From contig DASPLH010000065.1 of the NCBI GenBank assembly GCA_035627675.1, positions 1-31,455 of the forward strand: a stretch of DNA of 31,455 nt. Direction: 5' to 3'. The stretch's first letter is position 1, and every line of letters starts with the position of its first letter. This document shows positions 1-8,593 of the stretch, piece by piece. The notes under the pieces were generated by a model. That model made no database searches. It was not told the DNA's origin and was given only the letters and a program-made list of their open reading frames with translations. Source of the DNA: DASPLH01 sp035627675 (lineage in GTDB: Bacteria; Acidobacteriota; Terriglobia; Terriglobales; Acidobacteriaceae). Both the position numbers and the translations under genes were made by a program.

Positions 1-1380
1 TCGATGTACGCGATGGCGAAGCTGATCCAGACGCTGCACATCTTCGACGCGCCGTTCCAGGCGCTCGGGCTGCCGATGTCGGCCATCTTCCACTTCAGCA
101 TCGTGCTGTCGGCTGTGATCGTACTGGCCTACATCTTCCTCGGGGGTCTGACCAGCGCGATCTACAACGAGGTTCTCCAGTTCTTCCTCATCGTTGCGGG
201 ATTTCTGCCGCTCGTGTATCTCGGCCTCAAGAATCTCGGTGGCTGGAACGGGCTGAAGGCGCAACTGCCGGCGGCATACACGCATTCGTGGCAAGGCATG
301 AGCAACGCGAACACGAACCCGCTCGGGGTCGAGTGGTTCGGCCTGGTGATGGGACTTGGCTTCGTGTTGTCCTTCGGATACTGGTGCACGGATTTCCTGG
401 TAGTCCAGCGCGCGATGGCAGCGGACTCGATGAGCGCCGCCCGCCGCACACCGCTGATCGCCGCACTGCCGAAGATGGTATTCCCGTTCCTGGTGATCCT
501 GCCCGGCCTGATCGCGATCTCGCTGCCGACGCCGACACCGGCGGTGAACGCGGGCACGCAAGTTGTGGTCGAACAGCAGGCAGGCAAGGGAATCATCCCG
601 GCCAAGCTCGACGCCGCAGGCAACCCGCAGTTGGACAAGGATGGCAAGCCGGTCCTTGACTACGATCTCGCCATCCCGCAACTGCTCCTTCATTACTTCC
701 CGACCGGCATTCTCGGACTTGGCCTGACCGCGCTGCTGGCAAGCTTCATGTCCGGCATGGCCGGGAACGTGACTGCGTTCAACACGGTGTGGACCTACGA
801 CATCTACCACGCCTACATCAACAAGGACGCGAAGGACGAACATTACCTCCTGATGGGCCGCATCGCTACCGTGGGCGGCATCGCGCTCTCGGTAGCGGCT
901 GCGTATGCGGCGACGCGCTTCAACAACATCATGGACTTCCTCCAGTTGGTATTCGCGTTCGTCAATGCGCCGCTGTTCGCGACCTTCCTGCTGGGCATGT
1001 TCTGGAAGCGCACGACCGGCCACGGCGCCTTCACCGGATTGCTGTCGGGCACGATCGCCGCGGCCTTCCATCACGGACTCACGCTGCCCCAGGGGGCCGA
1101 AACCGGCATTAAGGGCGGCTGGATGGCCACGCTGCACTCGTATCCGAGCGAAATGGCGCAGAACTTCTGGACTGCGATATGGGCGTGGAGCGCGTGTTTC
1201 GTTATCACCATCCTGGTGAGCCTCGTGACCAGGCCACGCGCCGACGAAGAACTGGTTGGTCTGGTGTACTCGCTGACGGAGAGGCCGAAGCAGGAGCACC
1301 TGCCGTGGTATCAGCGCCCGGCCTGGCTTGGCGCAGGAGTGATCGCCATAGCCGTGCTCCTCAACGTTGTCTTCTGGTAG
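1..1380 (+). CDS. Sodium/solute symporter (SSS family), 5'-truncated by window edge
   Basis: This is an inner-membrane sodium-coupled transporter, probably for a sugar. The reading frame is open from base 1, and family members usually begin four or five helices earlier, so the true start lies upstream and the ATG at position 4 is probably internal. Around bases 745-810 there is a helix with ASFMSGMAGN followed by TAFNT and YDIY, matching the SSS helix whose Ser/Thr residues contribute to the Na2 sodium site. Several further hydrophobic segments follow, ending with a C-terminal helix. A hydrophilic insert of about 45 residues (around bases 535-670) carries a DAAGNPQLDKDGKP stretch. The genes after it (galK, galE, galT) suggest galactose or a related sugar as substrate, as in SGLT-type carriers; this is inference from context. 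Confidence 0.88.
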   Translation, partial: SMYAMAKLIQTLHIFDAPFQALGLPMSAIFHFSIVLSAVIVLAYIFLGGLTSAIYNEVLQFFLIVAGFLPLVYLGLKNLGGWNGLKAQLPAAYTHSWQGMSNANTNPLGVEWFGLVMGLGFVLSFGYWCTDFLVVQRAMAADSMSAARRTPLIAALPKMVFPFLVILPGLIAISLPTPTPAVNAGTQVVVEQQAGKGIIPAKLDAAGNPQLDKDGKPVLDYDLAIPQLLLHYFPTGILGLGLTALLASFMSGMAGNVTAFNTVWTYDIYHAYINKDAKDEHYLLMGRIATVGGIALSVAAAYAATRFNNIMDFLQLVFAFVNAPLFATFLLGMFWKRTTGHGAFTGLLSGTIAAAFHHGLTLPQGAETGIKGGWMATLHSYPSEMAQNFWTAIWAWSACFVITILVSLVTRPRADEELVGLVYSLTERPKQEHLPWYQRPAWLGAGVIAIAVLLNVVFW

Positions 1381-1393
1381 AGCGGAGACTTCT

Positions 1394-1630
1394 ATGGGAT
1401 TGGATATTCGAGTGCCGATCGGCCTTATGTTCACCGTTTTCGGCGTGCTGCTTGCAGGGTTTGGCGTCCTGAGTGACAAGGCGATGTACCAGCGCTCGCT
1501 CGGGATCAACGTCAACATCGGCTGGGGACTCGTGCTGCTGGCCTTCGGCGCGGTGATGCTGTTGCTGGGCATGCGTAAGCAAAAGGCTCATTCGTCGCGG
1601 GACAAGGCTGCCACGCGGAGCGGCGCATGA
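1394..1630 (+). CDS. Small two-helix membrane protein between symporter and galK
   Basis: This is a 78-residue protein of unknown function. I chose the ATG at 1394 because AGCGGAGA (1381-1388) sits just upstream; an in-frame ATG at 1367 lies inside the symporter gene and lacks such a site. The sequence has two hydrophobic segments (about residues 5-24 and 36-53) separated by a short polar loop, then a basic tail rich in Lys, Arg and Ser. Its stop overlaps the galK start (ATGA at 1627-1630), so translation is probably coupled. The position suggests an accessory role for the neighbouring symporter, but no known family is recognised. Confidence 0.7.
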   Translation: MGLDIRVPIGLMFTVFGVLLAGFGVLSDKAMYQRSLGINVNIGWGLVLLAFGAVMLLLGMRKQKAHSSRDKAATRSGA

Positions 1631-2811
1631 CGATGGCCACGGCGAAGCAAGTCTCTTGCACGCAAGCGCTCGCGAAACAGTTTGAGCAGAAGTTCCGAGC
1701 GTGCCCGAGCATCTTCCGCGCCCCCGGGCGCGTGAACCTGATCGGCGAGCACACGGACTACAACGACGGTTTCGTGATGCCGGCTGCGATCGGCTTCTAT
1801 ACGTCGGTTGCCGTCGCGCTGCGTGCGGATCGCAGACTCCGCGTCCATTCCTGCCAGTTCAGCGAGACCTCGGAGTTCGACTGCGAGGCGCTCGAGGGGC
1901 CTCCGCGCAAGCATTGGAGCGACTACGTTCGCGGAGTCGCCGCCGTGCTCGAAGCGTCGGGACGCAAGCTCCGGGGCGCTGACCTGATGATCGACAGCGA
2001 TGTTCCGCTGGGCGCGGGGCTGAGTTCCTCGGCAGCGATCGAGGTGTCCACCGCACTGGCGCTCGCTGCCGTGGGAGGGTTCGACGTGCCACGCATGGAA
2101 GTGGCGCGCCTCTGCCAGAAGGCGGAAAACGAGTACTCCGGCGCGCGTTGCGGAATCATGGACCAGTTCATCTCGTGCTTCGGCCAGGCAGACCACGCGC
2201 TCATGCTCGACTGCCGCTCGCTAGAGTTCACCTCCGTGCCGATTCCACAAGACGTCAGGCTGGTGATCTGCAACACGATGGTCAAGCACGAGCTTGCCGG
2301 CGGCGAATACAACCAGCGGCGCGAGGCGTGCGAATCGGGCGTCGGCGCTCTGCGCCGGTTCCTGCCGAGCATCCGGGCGTTGCGCGACGTGACCCCGAAG
2401 GACCTTGAAACACACCGGAGCGCGCTGCCGGAAGCGGTCTACCGCCGTTGCCGGCACGTCGTTACCGAGAACGAACGCGTCGTTGAGGCCGCAGAAGCGC
2501 TGAAGCATGGCGATCTTCCGCATTTCGGCCGGCTGATGTACGCGTCGCACCGCAGCCTCAATGAAGATTACGAAGTCAGTTGCGAAGAACTGAACGTGAT
2601 GGTTGACCTCGCCAGCGGGATTCCGGGCGTGATTGGCGCGCGCATGACGGGCGGCGGCTTCGGCGGCTGCACCATCAACCTGGTTGCGGCCAACGCTGTC
2701 GGGGACTTCGAGTCACGCATCGCCTCGGCCTATCAAAAGGCCACTGGAATAACACCCGCCGTTTACGTGTGTTCCGCCGCCGAAGGCGCGGGCCCGGCCG
2801 GCAAGGACTAA
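1627..2811 (+). CDS. galK: Galactokinase
   Basis: GalK phosphorylates alpha-D-galactose at C1 with ATP, the first committed step of the Leloir pathway, in the cytoplasm. All three GHMP/galactokinase signatures are present: RVNLIGEHTDYNDG at residues 35-48, the ATP-binding VPLGAGLSSSAA at 126-137, and the MTGGGFGGC motif at 340-348. The probable catalytic aspartate is D179 in GIMDQF, paired with R35. The length of 394 residues is normal for the family. The ATG at 1627 overlaps the upstream stop; a second ATG at 1633 is possible and would remove only two residues. It lies in one run with the symporter, galE and galT, which together make a complete galactose uptake and Leloir set apart from a mutarotase. 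Confidence 0.97.
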   Translation: MTMATAKQVSCTQALAKQFEQKFRACPSIFRAPGRVNLIGEHTDYNDGFVMPAAIGFYTSVAVALRADRRLRVHSCQFSETSEFDCEALEGPPRKHWSDYVRGVAAVLEASGRKLRGADLMIDSDVPLGAGLSSSAAIEVSTALALAAVGGFDVPRMEVARLCQKAENEYSGARCGIMDQFISCFGQADHALMLDCRSLEFTSVPIPQDVRLVICNTMVKHELAGGEYNQRREACESGVGALRRFLPSIRALRDVTPKDLETHRSALPEAVYRRCRHVVTENERVVEAAEALKHGDLPHFGRLMYASHRSLNEDYEVSCEELNVMVDLASGIPGVIGARMTGGGFGGCTINLVAANAVGDFESRIASAYQKATGITPAVYVCSAAEGAGPAGKD

Positions 2812-2840
2812 GCGCACAAGCAACTCCGGATCCTGTGCGC
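2812..2840 (+). terminator. Intercistronic hairpin after galK
   Basis: A 7-bp perfect inverted repeat (GCGCACA at 2812-2818, TGTGCGC at 2834-2840) encloses a 15-nt loop immediately after the galK stop. No T-run follows, so it is more likely an attenuating or mRNA-stabilising element than a strong terminator. The GH43 gene begins 50 bp downstream. Confidence 0.35.
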
Positions 2841-2890
2841 CCGACGTGTAAGCAGTCAGAGTCTCTGGATGATGTAAGAGGACTTCCACC

Positions 2891-4573
2891 GTGCATGACC
2901 GTAAGCGAAACGCGATTGTCCTGATCACCGCCCTCTTCGGCCTCGTGGCGCCGGCTGTATCTCAGGCGCCGCAGACCAGCACAGCGCAGGCGACCGTACA
3001 ACCGGCAGCGAGCGTCTCCGCGCAACCCACGCCGGCGGCAGCGGCCCAAGTGGCGGCGCTGCCTGTGTCCGCTCCGATGTACGTGAACCCGGTCATCGCG
3101 GGCGACCATCCGGACCCATCGATCATTCGCACCGGCGACGAGTACTGGGCGACGGCAACCGGTTCGGAGTGGGCGCCGGTGTATCCGCTGCTGCGCTCGC
3201 GCGACCTTGTCAACTGGACGGAAGTAGGCGCGATATTCCCGGACGCTCCGTCGTGGGCCGAGGGAAGCTTCTGGGCGCCGGAACTGTCGGAGTACAAGGG
3301 CAGGTACTACGTGTTCTATACGGCGCGCGCCAAGAACGGGCCGCTCTGCGTAGCGTCTGCCGTAGCGGACGCACCCACGGGGCCTTACCAGGACAATGGT
3401 CCGCTGATCTGCCAGGAAGTCGGGTCCATCGATGCGTTCCCCACGGTGGATGAGAACGGCGAGCGTTACCTGATCTGGAAGGAAGACGGCAACAGCCGCA
3501 ATCTTCCGACACCGCTGTGGGCGCAGCGCCTCTCCGAAGATGGCACCAGCGTCATCGGCGAGCCAAAGGAGATTCTGCGGAACGATCCCGCTACGTGGGA
3601 GAAGGGAGTCGTCGAAGCCCCTTACATTCTGCGGCGCGGCGGATTCTTCTACCTCTTCTACTCCGGCAGCGCGTGCTGCGGGTTGCAATGCAGCTACGGA
3701 TTGGGCGTCGCCCGGTCGGAGAAACTGCTTGGCCCCTATGTGAAATTCGAAAAAAACCCGCTGGTTCGCGGCAGTGAAACATGGAAGTGTCCCGGTCACG
3801 GCAGCATCGTGACGGACCAGCAGGGCCGTACGTTCCTCCTGTACCACGCGTACAGCAGCAAGGAGTTCGTCTTTACCGGGCGCCAGGCCGTACTCGATGA
3901 AGTTACGTGGACATCCGACGGCTGGCCGGCGATGAATGGAGGCCGGGGCGTCAGCGTGCGCGCCGCCTCGCCGCTCAATGCGGCACAGAAGGTAGATCAC
4001 ACGTTCTTCGACCACTTCGAAACCCCGGACCTTCGTCCTGGATGGCAATGGCCGCAGGGACGCCGCCCAGTTTTCACGCTCAGCACGGAGAACAACGGCG
4101 TGCTGTCTCTGGCTCCCTCCGGCGCGGAGGCGGACGAGCTTCTGGGAGCGGTGCTTGCCCGGCCGACAATCTCCGGTGATTACGTTGCCAGCACACAGGT
4201 TCTGACGGGCTCGATCCCGCAGGGTGCGCAGGTCGGCCTTGCCGCCTACGGAGACATCCGCAACGCCATTGGAATTGCCGTCTCGAGCGAGGGGCTGGCC
4301 GTGTGGGAGCGTCGTGACGGCAAGAACACGACGCTGACCAAGATGGCCATCGGCAGCGTGCCGGAGCTTCATCTCCGGATGACGGCGAAGAAAGGCCACG
4401 AGCTGCAATTCGCCTACAGCCCCGACGGAAAGACATGGACCAACGTCGGCGCAAAGCTCGATGGCGCATTCCTGACTCCGTGGGACCGTTCCATCCGCGT
4501 CGCGATCTTCACTGGCGGTGCAGGGCAGAACACCGCGCAATTCCATTACATGCGCATCGTGCCGGAAGCGTAA
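2891..4573 (+). CDS. Secreted glycoside hydrolase family 43 (beta-xylosidase/alpha-L-arabinofuranosidase type)
   Basis: This is an inverting glycosidase of the five-bladed propeller GH43 family, predicted to release arabinose or xylose outside the cytoplasm. The GTG start at 2891 follows AGAGGA (2877-2882). The N-terminus (basic MHDRKR, hydrophobic core, then VSQA) is a signal peptide, followed by an Ala/Pro/Thr/Gln-rich linker to about residue 60. The expected catalytic triad is visible: base D75 in GDHPDPS, pKa-tuning D181 in SIDAF, and acid E242 in VVEAPY. After about residue 365 comes a concanavalin-like beta-sandwich of the type found at the C-terminus of GH43 beta-xylosidases. The gene stops 3 bp before galE. 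Substrate specificity cannot be settled from sequence alone; arabinofuranosidase, xylosidase or a dual enzyme are all possible. Confidence 0.9.
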   Translation: MHDRKRNAIVLITALFGLVAPAVSQAPQTSTAQATVQPAASVSAQPTPAAAAQVAALPVSAPMYVNPVIAGDHPDPSIIRTGDEYWATATGSEWAPVYPLLRSRDLVNWTEVGAIFPDAPSWAEGSFWAPELSEYKGRYYVFYTARAKNGPLCVASAVADAPTGPYQDNGPLICQEVGSIDAFPTVDENGERYLIWKEDGNSRNLPTPLWAQRLSEDGTSVIGEPKEILRNDPATWEKGVVEAPYILRRGGFFYLFYSGSACCGLQCSYGLGVARSEKLLGPYVKFEKNPLVRGSETWKCPGHGSIVTDQQGRTFLLYHAYSSKEFVFTGRQAVLDEVTWTSDGWPAMNGGRGVSVRAASPLNAAQKVDHTFFDHFETPDLRPGWQWPQGRRPVFTLSTENNGVLSLAPSGAEADELLGAVLARPTISGDYVASTQVLTGSIPQGAQVGLAAYGDIRNAIGIAVSSEGLAVWERRDGKNTTLTKMAIGSVPELHLRMTAKKGHELQFAYSPDGKTWTNVGAKLDGAFLTPWDRSIRVAIFTGGAGQNTAQFHYMRIVPEA

Positions 4574-4576
4574 GCC

Positions 4577-5575
4577 ATGTCGAAGCTGAACGTACTCGTA
4601 ACGGGCGGAGCGGGATACATCGGCAGCACTGTCACTGCGCAATTGCTGCAGGCGGGGCATGAGGTCGTCGTTTACGACAACCTGAGCAAGGGCCATCGCG
4701 GCGCGGTGAGCGCGGCGGCGAGACTGGTAACCGCCGACATCTCCGACCGCCAGGCGCTCGACCGCGTGCTGCGCGAGTCGAAGATCGATTCCGTCATGCA
4801 CTTCGCCGCCTTCATCGAGGCGGGCGAGTCCATGAAGGAGCCGGAACGCTTCTTCCGCAACAACACGGCGAGCGCGCTGACGCTGCTCGAAGCCGCGCTG
4901 GCCAACGGCGTCCGGCGTTTCGTCTTTTCTTCAACGGCGGCGCTGTATGGCGAGCCCGAACGCACGCCGATCCTGGAGACCGACAGGCTGCGTCCGACGA
5001 ATGCGTATGGCGAGTCGAAACTGCTCGTGGAGCGGATGCTCGAATGGTTCCACCGCATTCACGGCCTCGGCTATGCCAGCCTGAGGTACTTCAACGCAGC
5101 CGGCGCGACCGCCACGCATGGCGAAAATCACGCGCCGGAGACGCACCTGATCCCACTCATCCTGCAAGTGGCGGCAGGGAAGCGCGAAAACATTTCCATC
5201 TTCGGCACCGACTATGACACGCCTGACGGTACCTGCGTGCGCGACTACATCCACGTCAGCGACCTGGCCTCGGCCCACCTGCTGGCGCTGGATGCCTTGG
5301 CGGCAAGTGCCGCTCCGGCACAGTTGATCTACAACCTGGGCAACGGGCGCGGGTTCAGCGTGCGCGAGGTGATCGAGGTCGCGCGCCGCGTCACCGGACA
5401 CGCGATCCCCGCCGTCGAGATGCCGCGCCGCGCCGGCGATCCGGCGGTGCTGGTTGCGAGCTCCGACAAGATCAAGAACGAACTGCATTGGAAGCCGTGC
5501 TGCGCCGATCTCGCAGAGATCGTCGCAAGCGCGTGGGACTGGATGAAGCGAAATCCGAATGGCTACCAGGACTGA
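4577..5575 (+). CDS. galE: UDP-glucose 4-epimerase
   Basis: GalE interconverts UDP-galactose and UDP-glucose using bound NAD, closing the Leloir cycle; it may also supply UDP-galactose for envelope glycans. It is an extended short-chain dehydrogenase. The N-terminal Rossmann motif TGGAGYIG lies at about residues 9-16, the catalytic Ser/Thr is in FSSTA (residues 117-121), and the YxxxK pair is Y144 and K148 in NAYGESK. The motif RYFNAAGA and the substrate-loop sequence GTCVRDYIHVSDLA are typical of GalE. The length of 332 residues is normal. The start is 3 bp after the GH43 stop, and the 3' end overlaps the likely galT start by 17 bp, so these genes are probably translated from one message. 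Confidence 0.96.
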   Translation: MSKLNVLVTGGAGYIGSTVTAQLLQAGHEVVVYDNLSKGHRGAVSAAARLVTADISDRQALDRVLRESKIDSVMHFAAFIEAGESMKEPERFFRNNTASALTLLEAALANGVRRFVFSSTAALYGEPERTPILETDRLRPTNAYGESKLLVERMLEWFHRIHGLGYASLRYFNAAGATATHGENHAPETHLIPLILQVAAGKRENISIFGTDYDTPDGTCVRDYIHVSDLASAHLLALDALAASAAPAQLIYNLGNGRGFSVREVIEVARRVTGHAIPAVEMPRRAGDPAVLVASSDKIKNELHWKPCCADLAEIVASAWDWMKRNPNGYQD

Positions 5576-6638
5576 AGTTCCCGGCACGATTCCCGCCCGC
5601 ATGAAAGAGACGCCGCACCGGCGCTTCAATCCACTGACGCGCGAGTGGGTGCTCGTGTCGCCGCACCGCACGCAGCGTCCGTGGCAGGGACAGGTCGAGA
5701 AGCTTCCGCCGGAGACGACGGTGGAGTACGCCCCGCATTGCTACCTGTGTCCGGGAAACGAACGCGCCGGCGGACTGAAGAACCCGAAGTACGCGAGCAC
5801 GTTCGTGTTCGACAACGACTTTGCCGCGCTCAAGCCTGCGACGTCGCAGGCCGCACTCGATGCGCGGGGGAAGGGCCTGCTGGTGGCGCGCAGCGAATCC
5901 GGGATCTGCCGGGTGCTGTGCTTCTCGCCGCGGCACGACGTGACAGTCGCGCGGATGCAAGTGCAGGACATCGCGAAGGTCGTTGACGTCTGGACCGAAC
6001 AGTATCGCGAACTCGGCAATCTGCCCGACATCGACTACGTGCAGATCTTCGAGAATCGCGGCGCGACGATGGGATGCAGCAATCCGCACCCGCATTGCCA
6101 GATTTGGGCCAACGAAACCGTGCCCAATGAGCCGGCAAAAGAAGATGCCGCCCAGCGCGATTATCGCGCCGCTCACGGCACATGCCTGCTCTGCGACTAC
6201 CTGGCGCTCGAGTGCTCGGCGGCGGAGCGCATCGTCTGCGAAAACGAGGAGTTCGTGGCTGTCGTGCCCTTCTGGGCCGTCTGGCCGTTCGAGGTCATGC
6301 TGCTGAGCCGCCATCACGCGGGCAGCCTCGACCAGTTCGATCGCACGCAGCAGACCGCGCTGGCAGACATCCTGAAGCGGGTCGTAACGCGCTACGACAA
6401 CCTGTTCGAGACGCCGTTCCCGTACTCGATGGGCTTTCATCAGCAGCCGACCGACGGCGCAAAGCATGACGAGTGGCATTTCCACGCGCACTTCTATCCG
6501 CCGCTGCTGAGATCGGCGACAGTGCGCAAATTCATGGTCGGATACGAAATGCTCGGAGCGCCGCAGCGCGACATCACGCCCGAAGCAGCCGCACAACGGC
6601 TTCGCGACGTCGGCGAAGTCCACTATCTCGACCGCTAG
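5559..6638 (+). CDS. galT: Galactose-1-phosphate uridylyltransferase
   Basis: GalT transfers UMP from UDP-glucose to galactose-1-phosphate, between the GalK and GalE steps. It belongs to the HIT superfamily and acts through a uridylylated histidine. The signature SNPHPHCQIWA is present, with the nucleophile expected at H179 of the HPH triad (H177-P178-H179). A zinc-site pair C61/C64 (CYLCPGN) and the family-typical opening FNPLTREWVLVSPHR are also seen. Two starts are possible: ATG 5559, inside the end of galE and giving 359 residues, or ATG 5601, giving 345 residues. Neither has a convincing ribosome-binding site; conserved sequence begins just after the second. The function call does not depend on this choice. 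Confidence 0.96.
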   Translation: MATRTEVPGTIPARMKETPHRRFNPLTREWVLVSPHRTQRPWQGQVEKLPPETTVEYAPHCYLCPGNERAGGLKNPKYASTFVFDNDFAALKPATSQAALDARGKGLLVARSESGICRVLCFSPRHDVTVARMQVQDIAKVVDVWTEQYRELGNLPDIDYVQIFENRGATMGCSNPHPHCQIWANETVPNEPAKEDAAQRDYRAAHGTCLLCDYLALECSAAERIVCENEEFVAVVPFWAVWPFEVMLLSRHHAGSLDQFDRTQQTALADILKRVVTRYDNLFETPFPYSMGFHQQPTDGAKHDEWHFHAHFYPPLLRSATVRKFMVGYEMLGAPQRDITPEAAAQRLRDVGEVHYLDR

Positions 6639-6645
6639 TTCAATA

Positions 6646-6661
6646 GGCGCGCAAGCGCGCC
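6646..6661 (+). terminator. GC-rich hairpin after galT
   Basis: A perfect inverted repeat GGCGCGC-AA-GCGCGCC (effectively a 6-bp stem with a CAAG loop) begins 7 bp after the galT stop. No T-tract follows. It may cause partial termination or RNA processing between galT and the next GH43 gene, which starts 40 bp further on. Confidence 0.4.
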
Positions 6662-6700
6662 GAAGTTCCGAAATTCATAGCTGTTGTCCGGACGGGCCTA

Positions 6701-8524
6701 ATGTGCGAATTCTGGGAGCAGTGTGCGAAGTCAAGGCGCAGCGTTGCGCTGTGCCTCATCATGGCGGTGGCCGGTTGGTTGGGATGCGGCGGAGGCGCGG
6801 AGACGTCGTTCGTGCAGCGTCCTACCACGCCTGAGACGCCGCAACCGCAGCCTACGACCTACACGAACCCGCTGCTGGCCACGATCCCCTCGGGCGGCGC
6901 GGTTGAAAGCTGCGCGGATCCTTCGGTCCTCCAGGCGCAGGACAACAACTGGTACGTCTATTGCACCGGCGACCCGCTCAACGACACCGACAAGAATTCC
7001 ACCGGTGGCTGGATCTATCACGGCATTCCGATCCTGCGGTCGTCGAACCTCGTTGACTGGACGTATGTGGGCGATGTCTTCGCGACCAAGCCCGCGTGGG
7101 TCGCGGCCGACGGCGGCCTCTGGGCGCCGCTGATCCGGTACTCCGGCGGCAAGTACTACCTCTATTACTCGGCCTCGAAGACCAACTTGCCGGGCAATGG
7201 ATCGGCGATCGGAGTGGCGACGAGTTCCAGCCCGGCGGGGCCGTGGACGGACGCCGGCGCGCCGGTGGTCGAACCCGGCGAGCGTGCCGCCATCGATCCC
7301 GATGTGATTGAAGACAACGGCGAGAAGTACATTTACTTCGGCAGTTTCTACGGCGGCATCAGGGTGCGCAAACTGTCGGCGGACGGGCTCCGCTCGGACG
7401 CATCGAGCGAGCAGCAGATCGCCATCTCGAACCGATACGAAGCCGCGAACGTCGTCAAGCGCGACGGCTACTACTATCTGTTCGCCTCGGCGTCCGACTG
7501 CTGCAGAGGGCCGCTCACCGGCTACAGCGTGTTCGCCGGGCGCTCCACGTCACCGCAGGGGCCATTTCTCGACCGCGACGGCATCTCGCTGCTTGCCGGC
7601 AGGCCCGGCGGCACGCTCGCGCTCGGCATGAACGGCAACCGCTGGGTCGGCCCCGGACACGGCGCGGTCTTCACCGACAACGCCCGCCAGGACTGGATGA
7701 TCTACCACGCCGTGGACCGCAACCGTCCGTATTTTGCCGGCGCGCCAGGTTTCACAAGGCGTCCGCTCATGCTCGATCCCATCGATTGGGTGGACGGCTG
7801 GCCGGTGGTCCGCGGCGGCAATTGGGCCTCAGACAGCTCGCAGGCGAAGCCGGCAGCGCAAGCCGGCGAGACCAATCCCTACAGCGCGACGATGCGTGTC
7901 AACGACGCTCCGGGCGCGGTCCTGACGTCCGATGAGTTCGATGCGCCGGCACTCGCAAGCCTGTGGTCCTGGGTGCGTCCTCCCGCCGCGGCGGGATATC
8001 GCCTGACCGGCACCGCGTTGCAGTTCGACACGCAGGCGGCCGAACTGCACGCTTCGACCAATACGGCTTCCGTCCTGCTGCAATCCGCGCCCGCCGGCGA
8101 CTACATGGTTGAGACGAAGGTTCGGTTCAACGTTCCGGCCGACGGCTGCTGCCAGAACTTTTCGCAGACCGGTCTCGTGATCTACGGAGACGACGACAAC
8201 TACGTCAAGCTGGTTCATGCCTCGATCTGGGAGACGCGCCAGATCGAGTTCGGCAAGGAAATGTCGCCGGTGCCGCAGGGATACCCGGTGTACGGCAGCA
8301 GCGTGCTCGAAGCAGCGGACGAGTATCTCTACCTGCGCATTGTCAAACACGCGAAAGGTTCCGAAGAACTCTACACGGCGTATTCCAGCCGCGATGGCAT
8401 CGGCTGGCGTGCCGGCGGAACCTGGACGCACACTCTCGGGGCCAACGCCCGCATCGGGCTGGTCTCCATGGGCGGAGCAGGGTTCACAGGCGAGTTCGAG
8501 TACATCCGCGTCTACAGAGTTTGA
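6701..8524 (+). CDS. Exported GH43 enzyme, endo-alpha-1,5-L-arabinanase-like, possible lipoprotein
   Basis: This is a second GH43 family protein, different from the one before galE. The catalytic pattern is present: base D73 in CADPS, pKa-tuning D199 in IDPDV, and acid E247 in RYEAANV. The module runs to about residue 395 and resembles arabinan endo-1,5-alpha-L-arabinosidases, with GPGHG and a histidine in MIYHAVD. A C-terminal beta-sandwich (about residues 410-605) resembles the GH43-associated concanavalin-like domain. The N-terminus is basic then hydrophobic and ends in WLGC at residues 26-29, followed by Gly, which looks like an imperfect lipobox, so the protein may be lipid-anchored. The ATG at 6701 keeps the basic KSRR segment; the internal ATG at 6761 would lose it. 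The likely role is arabinan side-chain cleavage at the cell surface or in the periplasm. Confidence 0.86.
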   Translation: MCEFWEQCAKSRRSVALCLIMAVAGWLGCGGGAETSFVQRPTTPETPQPQPTTYTNPLLATIPSGGAVESCADPSVLQAQDNNWYVYCTGDPLNDTDKNSTGGWIYHGIPILRSSNLVDWTYVGDVFATKPAWVAADGGLWAPLIRYSGGKYYLYYSASKTNLPGNGSAIGVATSSSPAGPWTDAGAPVVEPGERAAIDPDVIEDNGEKYIYFGSFYGGIRVRKLSADGLRSDASSEQQIAISNRYEAANVVKRDGYYYLFASASDCCRGPLTGYSVFAGRSTSPQGPFLDRDGISLLAGRPGGTLALGMNGNRWVGPGHGAVFTDNARQDWMIYHAVDRNRPYFAGAPGFTRRPLMLDPIDWVDGWPVVRGGNWASDSSQAKPAAQAGETNPYSATMRVNDAPGAVLTSDEFDAPALASLWSWVRPPAAAGYRLTGTALQFDTQAAELHASTNTASVLLQSAPAGDYMVETKVRFNVPADGCCQNFSQTGLVIYGDDDNYVKLVHASIWETRQIEFGKEMSPVPQGYPVYGSSVLEAADEYLYLRIVKHAKGSEELYTAYSSRDGIGWRAGGTWTHTLGANARIGLVSMGGAGFTGEFEYIRVYRV

Positions 8525-8593
8525 GCAAACCGAAGCGGGCTGATACGACCAGCATCACCAACGGCCCCTGGTGAGTATTAGAGGAGGAGTGCA

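Noticed and set aside
2675..4801. A 708-codon open frame on the minus strand opposite the first GH43 gene
   Set aside because: It is antisense to a gene with clear catalytic motifs and a signal peptide. Its translation is Arg/Ala/Val-rich without domains, as expected from a codon-position GC bias shadow.
8555..8574. Small hairpin TCACCA-N8-TGGTGA before the GH172 gene
   Set aside because: A 6-bp stem with an 8-nt loop and no T-run is too weak to claim as a terminator or operator on its own.
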